The translations under genes and the position numbers were made by a program. From contig NZ_JAAGKO020000024.1 of assembly GCF_027947535.2 (NCBI RefSeq), positions 1-64,000 of the forward strand: a DNA stretch of 64,000 nt, in the 5' to 3' direction. Positions 7,705-16,335 of the stretch are shown here, piece by piece. The stretch's first letter is position 1; every line of letters starts with the position of its first letter. Source of the DNA: Streptantibioticus silvisoli. Its GTDB lineage: Bacteria > Actinomycetota > Actinomycetes > Streptomycetales > Streptomycetaceae. Below the pieces are notes generated by a model. That model had not been told where the DNA came from, made no database searches, and saw nothing but the letters and a program-made list of their open reading frames with translations.

Positions 7705-9627
7705 ATGCATGGCGGTCAGCTCGGACGGCGTGCGGCGGCCGTGGCCGGCATCGCGCTCTGGCTGCTCGGCGCGGCCCCCGGCGCCCAGGCCCACCCGCTC
7801 GGCAACTTCTCGGTCAACCACTACACCGGGTTCACCGTGCGGGCCGACCGCCTCGACGTGCTCGCCGTGACCGACACCGCCGAGATCCCGACGCTCCAGG
7901 CGGCGACCGCGGTCGACACGGACGGCGACGGGCGGCAGAGCGGGGCCGAACGCGCCGCGTGGGCCACGGCACGCTGCCGCGAGACGGCCGCGCGTCTGCG
8001 CGTCACCGGCGGGCGGCGGCAGAACCGTACCGTCCGGGCCGTCTGGACCGTTGATTCGGCCGTCTTCGCGTACCGGCCCGGCCAGGCGGGGTTGCGCACC
8101 AGCCGCCTGGAGTGCCGGCTGCGGTCCCCGCTGAGGCTGACCGGGAGCCCCCTGGAACTGCGGGTGGACACCGGTGCGGACCCGACGCGCGTCGGGTGGA
8201 ACGAGATCACCGCGACGGGCGCGGGCGCCCGGCTGGCGGAGTCCACCGTGCCGCGGACCTCGGTCACCGACGAACTGCGCCGCTATCCGCGCGATCTGCT
8301 GTCCACGCCCCGCGGTGACACCCGCGCCCGCTTCACCGCGGTCGCCGGCGGCGGCGCGTCGGGTGCCGCCGGCGTGGCGGACGGGCCGGGCTCCGCCGAC
8401 GGTCCGACCGGCCGGGTCGAAGCCCTGTCCCGGCGTCTGACGTCGCTCACCGGCGCCCGGCGCCTCACCGTGCCGGTGGGCCTGCTGGCCGTGCTGCTGT
8501 CGATCGTCCTGGGTGCCGGCCACGCGCTCCTGCCCGGTCACGGCAAGACGGTCATGGCCGCCTACCTGGCCGGCCGGCGCGGCAGGACGCGGGACGCCGT
8601 CACCGTCGGCGCCACCGTGACCGTCACGCACACGGCGGGAGTCCTCGTCGTCGGCCTGTGCCTGACGGTCTTCTCCTCGCTGGCCGGCGACAGCCTGCTG
8701 AACTGGCTGGCGGTGCTCAGCGGCGCGCTGGTCGCCGCGGTCGGCGTGACGCTGCTGACCGACGCGGCCCGGCGTTCACGCCGCCGCCCCGAGCCCCCAG
8801 GCGCCCCCGTCACCGGCCCGCCGCGTTCCGTCCCGGTGCCGTCCGGCGCGACGGGTCACGTCACGATCGGCCTCGGCGACCCCGGACCGGGCAACGGTCC
8901 GGGCTCGACGCCGGGCAACGGTGCAGGCTTGACGCCGCAGGAACACGCGCGCCTGACGCCTCCTGAGCACGTACGCCCGACGCGGCAGGAACACGCGCAC
9001 GCGACGCCGCATGCGCACGATCACCTGACGCCGCAGGAGCGGCCGGCCGGTCATGCTCACGACCACGCCATCGGTCATCCGCACGCCCACCCCCACGGCC
9101 CGGCCGACCCCGACCTCTCCCTCCATCCCCACGACCCGACGCCAGCCGCCACCCGCCTCCACTCCCACGGCCCGGCCGACCCCCATCCCCACTCCCACGG
9201 CCCGGGCGAGCCGCACCGCCACGGGTTCCTCGGCGGTCACCGGCACCACCACACCCACGCGCCGACCGCGCCGGCCGCCTCGTCCCAGGCCCAGCCCTTC
9301 ACCACGCGGGGGCTGGTCGGCCTCGGCGTCGCCGGCGGCCTCGTGCCCAGCCCGTCGGCCCTGGTCGTCCTTCTCGGAGCGATCGCGCTGGGCCGGACCG
9401 TCTTCGGCGCCTTCCTCGTGGTCGCCTACGGCCTCGGCATGGCGGCCACGCTCACCGCGGTCGGACTGCTCCTGGTGCGGCTCGGTGGCCGCGCCGAACG
9501 GCTCGGCGGCCGTTCGCTGGTCGCGCGGGTCCGCCGGCTCGCCCCCTGCACCGCGTTCCTCACCGCCACCCTCGTCCTCGTCGTCGGCCTGGGCATGATG
9601 GCCCGGAGCCTGCCGGCGGTCTGGTGA
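7705..9627 (+). CDS. NicO/RcnA-type nickel-cobalt transporter with His-rich loop
   Basis: 640 residues. A signal peptide (to ~AQA, residue 29) leads an extracytoplasmic domain (~30-250). The membrane part begins at ~255 with the family motif GHALLPGHGKT and TVTHTAGV. A loop of ~85 residues (~430-518) is extremely rich in His (HPHAHPHGPAD and similar), a probable metal buffer, and the C-terminal bundle carries GLVPSPSALVVLLGAIALG, typical of NicO. ATG 7705 is preceded by GGAGG at ideal spacing. Export versus uptake cannot be told from sequence; the resemblance to RcnA favours efflux. A lipoprotein gene follows after 16 bp. Confidence 0.88.
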   Translation: MHGGQLGRRAAAVAGIALWLLGAAPGAQAHPLGNFSVNHYTGFTVRADRLDVLAVTDTAEIPTLQAATAVDTDGDGRQSGAERAAWATARCRETAARLRVTGGRRQNRTVRAVWTVDSAVFAYRPGQAGLRTSRLECRLRSPLRLTGSPLELRVDTGADPTRVGWNEITATGAGARLAESTVPRTSVTDELRRYPRDLLSTPRGDTRARFTAVAGGGASGAAGVADGPGSADGPTGRVEALSRRLTSLTGARRLTVPVGLLAVLLSIVLGAGHALLPGHGKTVMAAYLAGRRGRTRDAVTVGATVTVTHTAGVLVVGLCLTVFSSLAGDSLLNWLAVLSGALVAAVGVTLLTDAARRSRRRPEPPGAPVTGPPRSVPVPSGATGHVTIGLGDPGPGNGPGSTPGNGAGLTPQEHARLTPPEHVRPTRQEHAHATPHAHDHLTPQERPAGHAHDHAIGHPHAHPHGPADPDLSLHPHDPTPAATRLHSHGPADPHPHSHGPGEPHRHGFLGGHRHHHTHAPTAPAASSQAQPFTTRGLVGLGVAGGLVPSPSALVVLLGAIALGRTVFGAFLVVAYGLGMAATLTAVGLLLVRLGGRAERLGGRSLVARVRRLAPCTAFLTATLVLVVGLGMMARSLPAVW

Positions 9628-9643
9628 CCACCCGGGAGTTCCC

Positions 9644-10024
9644 ATGGCATACCGACCGTTCCTCACCCTCGTCGCGCTGTTCGGCGCCGTCGCCCTCGGC
9701 GGCTGCGCCGGACCGGGCGACGGCAACCTGGACGCGCAGCCCGGCAACCCCTACCCCAGCTGCCGGGTCCACCAACTCCAGCCCCCGGGCAGCCGGTACA
9801 CCTCCGGTGCCCAGGCCGACCCGCGGTCCGTGCTGGAGATGCTGCACTACTACACGGTCAACGGCAGGAAGCCCTTCTGCGACGGGAAGGCGCCCACCGA
9901 CTTCGACGACCGCTGGGCCGGCCTGTACGTGAAACTCGGCGGTCGGCCGGACAACGTGACCCTGCGTCAGGACGGGGTCGGGCGCGTCGCCGGGCCGTCC
10001 CACGCGGGCACGGATCACCTCTGA
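9644..10024 (+). CDS. small putative lipoprotein
   Basis: 126 residues with a lipoprotein signal: FLTLVALFGAVALGGC, lipobox LGGC, Cys about residue 24. The mature part has a cysteine in SCRVHQL and one in KPFCDGKAP that could form a disulfide. No family recognised. It probably shares the transporter's transcript (16-bp gap), so it may be an accessory metal-binding or envelope factor. Its last 10 bases overlap the end of the convergent gene at 10015-10524. Confidence 0.7.
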   Translation: MAYRPFLTLVALFGAVALGGCAGPGDGNLDAQPGNPYPSCRVHQLQPPGSRYTSGAQADPRSVLEMLHYYTVNGRKPFCDGKAPTDFDDRWAGLYVKLGGRPDNVTLRQDGVGRVAGPSHAGTDHL

Positions 10025-10524
10025 CCCTTCCGCCGCGCGTCCGTCGTGCTGTCCGGGGGACCGGTGACCGCGGGGCGGCGGTGCCAGGAGCGCACCGCGT
10101 AGCACAGCGCGGACAGGGCGAAGAGCGCGGCGGTGATCAGCAGCCAGTGCTCCCAGAAGCGGTCGGCCGGCAGCCCGGTGGCCGCGGTGTAGTGGCCGAC
10201 CAGGCGGAGGACCAGGGGGAACCAGACGAGCAGCAGCAGGCCGGACAGGAACACCGGGACCCGGACGTAGTTGACGGCCGTGCCACCGCCGGCACGCCGC
10301 CCGCCGCGGCGGCGGGTGACGCCCTGCAACGCGCGGTCCAGCACGCCGTAGACCGGCAGCAGGACCAGGTCGTGCAGGACGGCCGCGCCGACGAACCAGA
10401 TGACGACGCCGAGCGTGTCGCCGTTCAGCAGCCGCACACCCGCGTAGCCGGCGAGGGCCCAGGAGCACAGTGTCAGCAGCAGGTGCAGCACGGAGGCGCC
10501 GTAGCGGCGGCGGAAGGCATTCAC
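10015..10524 (-). CDS. small integral membrane protein
   Basis: 169 residues with about four membrane segments (LHLLLTLCSWALAGYAG, VVIWFVGAAVLHDLVLLPVYG, VFLSGLLLLVWFPLVLRLV, WLLITAALFALSALCYAV). No family recognised with confidence. The GTG start at 10524 overlaps the stop of the molybdenum oxidoreductase as GTGA, so it is translationally coupled and probably belongs to that enzyme system as an assembly or membrane partner. Confidence 0.8.
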   Translation of the reverse strand: MNAFRRRYGASVLHLLLTLCSWALAGYAGVRLLNGDTLGVVIWFVGAAVLHDLVLLPVYGVLDRALQGVTRRRGGRRAGGGTAVNYVRVPVFLSGLLLLVWFPLVLRLVGHYTAATGLPADRFWEHWLLITAALFALSALCYAVRSWHRRPAVTGPPDSTTDARRKGQR

Positions 10525-11828
10525 GCGGGCTCGCCGAAGCTGAGGCGGGTCACCCATTTGGTGTTGTGGACGCCGGGGGCGCCGGGGACGATGATCCGCG
10601 CGGGGTAGCCGTGGTCGCGCGACAGGACGCCGCCGTTGACGCGGACGGCGAGCAGGGAGCGGTCGTCGCGCGCCTGGGCGGCGGCCAGCACCACGGAGGA
10701 GAAGGGCCCGCCGCGCTGGACGGACTCCACCAGGACGTGCGGTGTGCGTTCGCGCAGCCCGACGAGGCCCGCCAGGTCGGTCAGCCGCACGCCGCTCCAC
10801 AGCTGGTCGTCGGTGGACCAGCCCTCGACGCAGGCGATGGGCAGCGCCGCCCGGTGCCGGGGCAGCGCGAGCAACTCGTCGTAGGTCAGGACGGCCTGCC
10901 GGCCGCCGCCGCGCACGGTCAGCCGCCAGTGCGGCCCGATGTCGGCGTCGCGGATGCCGACGGCGGCGGCGGTCTTGTTGATCTGGAAGCCGTTCTCGCC
11001 CGGTCCCGGGTCCTGGCCGTGCGGGGCGAGCAGGGCCGTCGTGCGCAGCGGACCGCCGACGCTCTGTCCGACGGTGACCACCAGGAGGGCGGCGGACCCG
11101 GCGCCGACCATGCCGAGGGCGCCACGCCGCGACACCGTCGGCGGCGCGGGGGCCGGCGTGACGAGCCCCGAGTCGTCGGAGGCCGCGTACTCGCCCGCGG
11201 GGCCCGCTCGCACCGCCCGCAGCGCGCGGCCCAGCCGGAACGCCACGTGGACCACGAAGGCGCCGGCGAACACCCAGGCGCCGTAGAAGTGCAGGGTGTA
11301 GAACGAGCCCGGGAAGACGTAGTACAGCTGGATGTTGAGAATGCCGGTGACGAACTCGAAGATGACGCCGCCGACCAGGAGCAGCAGTGAGACACGCTCC
11401 AGCGCCTGGCCGGCCGAACGGACCGGCGGCCAGGCGAACAGCTTCGGGATGACCGACCACAGCTTGGCCAGCAGCACCGGCACCAGCACGATGCCCAGGG
11501 TGACGTGCACGCCCTGGGTGAGCCGGTACAGCCAGTACGGGGACGTCGGCCAGTCGAACAGGTAGAAGCCGAGCAGGCCCTTGTCGGGGGTCTGGTCGTT
11601 GAGGCGGGCCAGGTCCGGGTCGTAGGCCGCGTAGGACAGCAGGCCCGTCACGAACATCACCACGACGCCGCCCAGGAGCACCAGTCCGAGGACCGCCGTC
11701 AGCCACGGGCCGCGCAACGGGCTGCGCCAGAACTCCGGCCGTGCCGGGCCCGGTGGCGGCCGGTCGCCGCCGGGCCCGGGGCCGGCGGTCGGCCCACCGC
11801 TGTCGACCGGCTTGTCGGCTTCCCGCAT
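10521..11828 (-). CDS. membrane molybdopterin oxidoreductase (sulfite oxidase fold) with cytochrome b-like region and internal Tat motif
   Basis: 435 residues. Four N-terminal membrane segments (~43-66, ~106-126, ~146-170, ~178-198) carry histidines suited to b-type haem (TQGVHVTLG, YTLHFYGAW, VVHVAF). A cytosolic linker ends in TVSRRGALGM (Arg234-Arg235), a twin-arginine motif before a fifth membrane segment (~239-256). The C-terminal ~175 residues are a sulfite-oxidase-type Moco domain with Cys333 in IACVEGWS as the Mo ligand. This layout matches dual Sec/Tat-assembled actinobacterial proteins: Sec inserts the first segments and Tat exports the folded cofactor domain. Substrate unknown. Coupled to the small membrane protein downstream. 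Confidence 0.87.
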   Translation of the reverse strand: MREADKPVDSGGPTAGPGPGGDRPPPGPARPEFWRSPLRGPWLTAVLGLVLLGGVVVMFVTGLLSYAAYDPDLARLNDQTPDKGLLGFYLFDWPTSPYWLYRLTQGVHVTLGIVLVPVLLAKLWSVIPKLFAWPPVRSAGQALERVSLLLLVGGVIFEFVTGILNIQLYYVFPGSFYTLHFYGAWVFAGAFVVHVAFRLGRALRAVRAGPAGEYAASDDSGLVTPAPAPPTVSRRGALGMVGAGSAALLVVTVGQSVGGPLRTTALLAPHGQDPGPGENGFQINKTAAAVGIRDADIGPHWRLTVRGGGRQAVLTYDELLALPRHRAALPIACVEGWSTDDQLWSGVRLTDLAGLVGLRERTPHVLVESVQRGGPFSSVVLAAAQARDDRSLLAVRVNGGVLSRDHGYPARIIVPGAPGVHNTKWVTRLSFGEPA

Positions 11829-12069
11829 GGGGCTCCCTCCCTCGGCGCTCCGCCCGGTACGGCGGACGGTTTGCGACGTTATGCGCCGAGGGGGCCCGTA
11901 TGCCGCAGGAGACCGTCCGCACGGCCCGAGTTGAGCCGTTCGGCGGGCACGCGCTGGTCGGCCCGGCCGGAGCCGCCGCCCGTCGCCGCGCCGGTGCCGC
12001 GGTCGGGCTCCTCGGCCGGACGAACGCCAACGCGCCGGTGCGCCGGGCCGGTTGGGCGCCGGGGAGGGT

Positions 12070-13251
12070 TCAGGCCGCGTGGTGGGCCAGGAGGGTGTGG
12101 GGATCGGCGCCGTGTGCGACGTGGTCGGTGTGGACGGTGGCGGCGGTCAGGCGGGGGACGGCGTGGATCAGGGCGTGTTCCGCGGCGACGGCGCGTTCGT
12201 GGGCCTGGACGACGGTCAGGTGCGGGTCGACGACGATCTCGGCCTCGGCGCGCAGGGCGTGGCCGATCCACCGCATGCGCACGGTGCCGATGTCCAGCAC
12301 GCCGTCGACGTCGCGCAGCGCGGTCTCGGCGGCGTCGACGAGGGCGGGGTCCACGGAGTCCATCAGGCGCCGGTAGACCTCGCGGGCGGCGTCCTTGAGG
12401 ACCATGAGGATGGCGGCGGTGATCAGCAGTCCGACGATCGGATCGGCCAGCCGCCAGCCGATCGCCGCGCCGCCGACGCCGAGCAGGACCGCCAGCGAGG
12501 TGAACCCGTCGGTGCGGGCGTGCAGTCCGTCGGCGACCAGCGCGGCCGAGCCGATCCGCCGGCCGGTGCGGACGCGGAGGCGGGCCACCCATTCGTTGCC
12601 CGCGAAGCCGGCCACCGCGGCCAGGGCGACCGCGGGCAGGTGGGTGATGTCCCGCGGCGCGACGAGGCGTTCGACCGCCTGGTAGGCGCTGAACCCGGCG
12701 GAGGCGGCCATCACCAGCAGGATCGCGATGCCGGCCAGGTCCTCGGCCCGGCCGAACCCGTAGGTGTAGCGGCGGGTGGCCGCCCGCCGGCCCAGGACGA
12801 ACGCGACGCCCAGCGGGACGGCCGTCAGCGTGTCGCCCGCGTTGTGCACGGTGTCGCCCAGCAGCGCCACCGAACCGGAGGCCGCCACGATCACCGCCTG
12901 CACGGCCGTGGTCAGGCCGAGGACGACCAGCGAGACCCACAGCGTGCGGATGCCCTCGCGGGAAGTCTCCAGCGCGGAGTCGACCTTGTCCATCGCCTCG
13001 TGACTGTGCGGCCTGAACAGGTGCGCGACCTGGTGCCGGAGCCGCCGCGCCGGTCCGGCGGCGTGCTCGTGGCGGGGGTGGCCGCTGCCGTGGCCGTGAC
13101 TGTGGTGGCGATCGATGTGACCGCCGTCGCCACCGTCGTGGTCGGGGTCGTCGCTCCGGCCGCCGTGGCCGTGCCCGTGGGGCCGGACACCGTCGTGCCG
13201 GTGCCCGGCCCGGGTGTCCGGCTGTTCGTGGTGGTGGGACTGCTCGTTCAC
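12070..13251 (-). CDS. cation diffusion facilitator metal exporter
   Basis: 393 residues. An N-terminal His-rich tail (~3-75, HGHGHGG, HHSHGHGSGH) precedes six membrane segments with the two metal-site motifs of the family, DTVHNAGDT and DGLHARTDG (each HxxxD), and a C-terminal cytosolic domain (~300-393) ending in more His (HTDHVAHGADPH). Proton-coupled efflux of Zn, Co or a similar ion. I chose the GTG at 13251 (VNEQSHHHEQ), with GAGAGGTG upstream, over an ATG at 13362 that would overlap the divergent repressor. The ArsR repressor at 13345 is its likely regulator. Confidence 0.92.
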   Translation of the reverse strand: MNEQSHHHEQPDTRAGHRHDGVRPHGHGHGGRSDDPDHDGGDGGHIDRHHSHGHGSGHPRHEHAAGPARRLRHQVAHLFRPHSHEAMDKVDSALETSREGIRTLWVSLVVLGLTTAVQAVIVAASGSVALLGDTVHNAGDTLTAVPLGVAFVLGRRAATRRYTYGFGRAEDLAGIAILLVMAASAGFSAYQAVERLVAPRDITHLPAVALAAVAGFAGNEWVARLRVRTGRRIGSAALVADGLHARTDGFTSLAVLLGVGGAAIGWRLADPIVGLLITAAILMVLKDAAREVYRRLMDSVDPALVDAAETALRDVDGVLDIGTVRMRWIGHALRAEAEIVVDPHLTVVQAHERAVAAEHALIHAVPRLTAATVHTDHVAHGADPHTLLAHHAA

Positions 13252-13338
13252 GGCGTGACACCTCTCGGCTCGGATCTCGGCTCGGAACTCGGTTCGGCGC
13301 TGGTTCGGCTGGACCTCCCGGAGCCATTGAAGCATCAT

Positions 13339-13354
13339 GTGCGTATGGACGCAC
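13339..13354. promoter_or_regulatory. candidate ArsR operator
   Basis: Inverted repeat GTGCGT / ACGCAC with a 4-bp centre in the CDF-arsR divergent region. It spans the repressor ATG at 13345, so binding could block both transcription and initiation; alternatively the true start is the next Met codon at 13357 and the repeat is upstream. Confidence 0.45.
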
Positions 13355-13704
13355 GCATGCACCTATCAGGTGCGCAAGGGTCGCAACAGCCAACAGATGG
13401 CGAGCGTCTCACCGTTGCCGTCGAGGTGCTGGGGCTGCTGGCCGACCGCACCCGGCTCGCCCTCGTACGACGGCTGGGGGAGGGCGAGGCCGACGTGACC
13501 ACGCTGACGGAGGCGGTGCCCGGCGCGGCGCGCACGTCGGTCAGCCAGCACCTGGCCCGGCTGCGGCTGGCCGGCCTCGTGGTCACCCGTAAGGACGGCC
13601 GCCGGGTGATCTACGCCCTGCGCCTGGGCCACCTGCGCCGCCTCGCCGACGAGGCGCTGAACGTCGCCGACCACCACATCGGCCACCTCCCGGCCCACGA
13701 TTGA
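13345..13704 (+). CDS. ArsR/SmtB-family metal-sensing repressor
   Basis: 119-residue winged-helix dimer. The recognition region is visible as ARTSVSQHLARLRLAGLVVTRKDGRRVIYAL (residues ~55-86). The C-terminal helix ends NVADHHIGHLPAHD, with an Asp/His set placed like the alpha-5 metal site of Zn/Co/Ni sensors. Divergently transcribed from the CDF exporter with a 93-bp gap, the usual repressor-exporter layout. Start could be 13345 or 13357. Confidence 0.92.
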   Translation: MDARMHLSGAQGSQQPTDGERLTVAVEVLGLLADRTRLALVRRLGEGEADVTTLTEAVPGAARTSVSQHLARLRLAGLVVTRKDGRRVIYALRLGHLRRLADEALNVADHHIGHLPAHD

Positions 13705-13819
13705 CGCGTCGGTGCGGTGGCGGTCCGGAGCCGGAGCCGGAGTCGGGGGATGGGGGACGGGACGGGGGATGGGACCGTGCGGGGCAAGTGCGTGAGTAAA
13801 TCGGCCGGCCATCTTGTTT

Positions 13820-13833
13820 TGCAAGCGGTTGCA
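13820..13833. promoter_or_regulatory. LacI-type operator candidate upstream of a GH87-like gene
   Basis: TGCAAGCGGTTGCA is a near-perfect palindrome of the LacI/GalR type, about 150 bp before the hydrolase start in an AT-richer stretch (13795-13905). It suggests sugar-responsive control of the enzyme. No LacI regulator gene lies in the window. Confidence 0.5.
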
Positions 13834-13980
13834 GTTCCTTGAGGTAATTCGCTGTAAAACAGAGGTCACTTACGTAACTAACGTTAATTTCTTTCACTTC
13901 GCGCTCAGGTCTTTTCGGGGCGCGTTCGTGCAACTACCGTTCTGCCCGCCCAAGGTCTCTCCCCCCACACTTGGAGTGCC

Positions 13981-15720
13981 ATGTACCGCCCCCTCGCGCC
14001 CCGCGGCGCCCTCGCAGCGCTCCCGGCCCTGACCCTCGTCCTGGCCGGAGCCGCCGGCTGGTCGTCGGCCGGTGTCTCGTACGCGTCCGAGACACCGCAC
14101 GGCGGCGTCAAGCCCGCAGCCGCCGGCGCCAGCCTTCCCTACGACGAGTACCGCGCCGCCGACCAGCAGACCAACGGCACTGTCCTCAGCGCGAGCACCA
14201 CCTACCCGAGCCTCGCCTCCGAGTCGAACGGCCGCAGCGCGGTGCAGCTCACGTCGACCGGCCAGTACGTCGAGTTCACCCTGGCGCACGCCGCGAACTC
14301 GATCGTGGTCCGCTACTCCATCCCCGACAACAGCGACGGCTCGACGGCCACCGCGCCGCTCGCGGTGTACGCCGGCGACACCCACGTCAAGGACCTGTCG
14401 CTCACCACCAAGTACTCCTGGCTGTACGGCGACGGCTACAACGACACCCACTCGCCGAGCAGCGGCGACGCCCACCACTTCTACGACGAGGCGCGGGTCA
14501 TGATCGGCGATCAGCCGGCCGGCACCGTGATCAAGCTCCAGAAGGACGCCGCGGACACCGCCGCCTCGTACACGATCGACACCGTGGACACCGAGCAGGT
14601 CGCCGCGGCCGCCACCATGCCGTCCGGCTACGCGTCGGTCACCGACTACGGCGTGACCCCGGACAGCGGCGCCGACGACACCTCGGCGATCAACAGCGCG
14701 CTCGCCTCGCTGTCCGGCACCGGAAAGGGCCTGTGGTTCCCGGCCGGCACCTACGACATCTCGGGCCAGATCAGCCTGCAGAACGTGTCGGTGAGCGGCG
14801 CCGGCGAGTGGTACTCCACGATCCAGTCGACGGCCGAGAACGGCTCCGGCGGCCTGTACGCCACCGGCGGCACCAACAAGATCTCCGACCTGTCGATCTT
14901 CGGCGACCAGACCAGCCGCAACAACAACTCCGGCGCGGCCGGCATCGAGGGCGTCTTCGCCTCCGGTTCTGCCATCTCCAACGTCTGGATCGAGCACACC
15001 AAGGTCGGCGTCTGGACCGACGCCGGCACCTCCGGCCTGGACGTCAGCGGCGTCCGCGCCCGCGACATCTTCGCCGACGGCATCCACTTCAACGGCGGCA
15101 CCACGAACTCCACGGTCGAGCAGTCCGACGTCCGCAACACCGGTGACGACGGGCTCGCGCTCGACACCGAGGGCGGCGACGTCACCGGCTGCACGCTGTC
15201 CGACAACACCGTGCAGGACCCGATCCAGGCCAACGGCATAGGTGTCTACGGCGGCGGCGGCAACACCGTCACCGGCAACGCGGTCTCCGACGTCGTCGCC
15301 TACGGCGCCGGCATCACCGTCAGCACCCGGTTCGGCGCCGGGTTCGACGGCACCACGACCGTCAGCGACAACACCCTGACCCGCACCGGCTCGTACAACT
15401 CCGAGCTCGGCACCAACCTCGGCGGCCTGTGGATCTACGCCGACCAGTCCGACATCACCCAGCCGGTCGACGTCACCGGCAACACCATCACCGACAGCAC
15501 CTACCAGGGCATCATGGTCAGCGGCACCAAGTCGGTCACCGCCCTGACGCTCGACAAGGACACCGTCGACGGCGCCGGCACCTACGGCATCGACATCGAG
15601 GGCGTCGGCGGTTCGCTGTCCGCCACCAACACCGCCGTCAGCAACGCCGCCTCCGGCGGTCTGAACAACGCCGGCAACAACTTCACCGTCAACAGCGGCT
15701 CCGGCGACACCGGCTTCTGA
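13981..15720 (+). CDS. secreted GH87-like alpha-1,3-glucanase (parallel beta-helix)
   Basis: 579 residues with a signal peptide (cleavage near residue 32-36). Residues ~50-205 form a CBM35-like beta-sandwich (GASLPYDEYRAADQQTNGT to TIDTVDTEQV). Residues ~215-579 form a right-handed beta-helix. Asp366 (in ADGIHF), Asp389 and Asp390 (in RNTGDDG) have spacing 23 and 1, as I recall for the three catalytic aspartates of the GH87 enzyme Agl-FH1. Expected to cut alpha-1,3-glucan of fungal walls. It is a clear paralogue of 26143-27948. The exact GH family should be confirmed; related beta-helix lyases share the fold. Confidence 0.75.
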   Translation: MYRPLAPRGALAALPALTLVLAGAAGWSSAGVSYASETPHGGVKPAAAGASLPYDEYRAADQQTNGTVLSASTTYPSLASESNGRSAVQLTSTGQYVEFTLAHAANSIVVRYSIPDNSDGSTATAPLAVYAGDTHVKDLSLTTKYSWLYGDGYNDTHSPSSGDAHHFYDEARVMIGDQPAGTVIKLQKDAADTAASYTIDTVDTEQVAAAATMPSGYASVTDYGVTPDSGADDTSAINSALASLSGTGKGLWFPAGTYDISGQISLQNVSVSGAGEWYSTIQSTAENGSGGLYATGGTNKISDLSIFGDQTSRNNNSGAAGIEGVFASGSAISNVWIEHTKVGVWTDAGTSGLDVSGVRARDIFADGIHFNGGTTNSTVEQSDVRNTGDDGLALDTEGGDVTGCTLSDNTVQDPIQANGIGVYGGGGNTVTGNAVSDVVAYGAGITVSTRFGAGFDGTTTVSDNTLTRTGSYNSELGTNLGGLWIYADQSDITQPVDVTGNTITDSTYQGIMVSGTKSVTALTLDKDTVDGAGTYGIDIEGVGGSLSATNTAVSNAASGGLNNAGNNFTVNSGSGDTGF

Positions 15721-15751
15721 TCCCGGGTCACCCGCCCGCACGCACCTACCA

Positions 15752-15794
15752 CGGCCGGCCGCCGCCCCCGACATCCCGGGGCGGCGGCCGGCCG
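15752..15794 (+). terminator. terminator after GH87-like gene
   Basis: Perfect 17-bp GC stem (15752-15768 with 15778-15794), 9-base loop, starting about 30 bp past the stop codon. It lies between convergent genes and may serve both. Confidence 0.8.
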
Positions 15795-15865
15795 TCGCGT
15801 CGGCGGGGTGCGCGTCCGCAGTCCGAACGCCTGCGCCTGCGCAAGCCGGCCGCGGCGCCCCCGCG

Positions 15866-16315
15866 TCAGCTGCTCGCGGCGGCCTTCGCCTGCGCGGCCT
15901 GCCGGGCGAGGGCGGTGAACTCCTCGACGCCGAACGCCGTTCCCGCCAGGCCCCAGCCACCCTCGGCGGCCTCGGTCAGGATGACCCAGGTGCGTGCGGC
16001 GAGGGCGGGGTCTCCGGCGATCCCGGCGACGATGGCGGTCGCCTCGCGGACGATCTGCCGCTGGCCGTCCCGGTCGAGCGAACCGGGCGGTGTGACGATC
16101 TGAACGCGGACGGCCCGCGCCGAGGCGGTGTTCGCCGTCGAGATCGCGGTGGTCGGCAGGCGGTGGACGAACGCGGCCGTGTTGTCCAGGTGGAACGGGC
16201 CCGGCTCGGCGACGCCTTCCGCACGCAGGACCGCGTGGGTGAGCTCGTTGCCGAGCTTCTCGTCCGCGTCGGCGGGGAAGAGGTCGGCCGGTGCGTAGAC
16301 GTCGATCATGGGCAT
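15866..16315 (-). CDS. tautomerase superfamily protein (4-OT-like)
   Basis: 149 residues. After Met removal the chain begins Pro-Met-Ile-Asp-Val-Tyr; Pro1 is the catalytic base of this superfamily. The size fits two fused beta-alpha-beta units (VQIVTPPGSLDRDGQRQIV begins the second). ATG 16315 is fixed by AGGAGA at ideal spacing and by the Pro1 requirement. Substrate unknown, probably an unsaturated keto acid or xenobiotic. Divergent from the TetR gene at 16422, whose product likely represses it. Confidence 0.85.
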   Translation of the reverse strand: MPMIDVYAPADLFPADADEKLGNELTHAVLRAEGVAEPGPFHLDNTAAFVHRLPTTAISTANTASARAVRVQIVTPPGSLDRDGQRQIVREATAIVAGIAGDPALAARTWVILTEAAEGGWGLAGTAFGVEEFTALARQAAQAKAAASS

Positions 16316-16335
16316 GGTGATCTCCTTGCCAGGAA

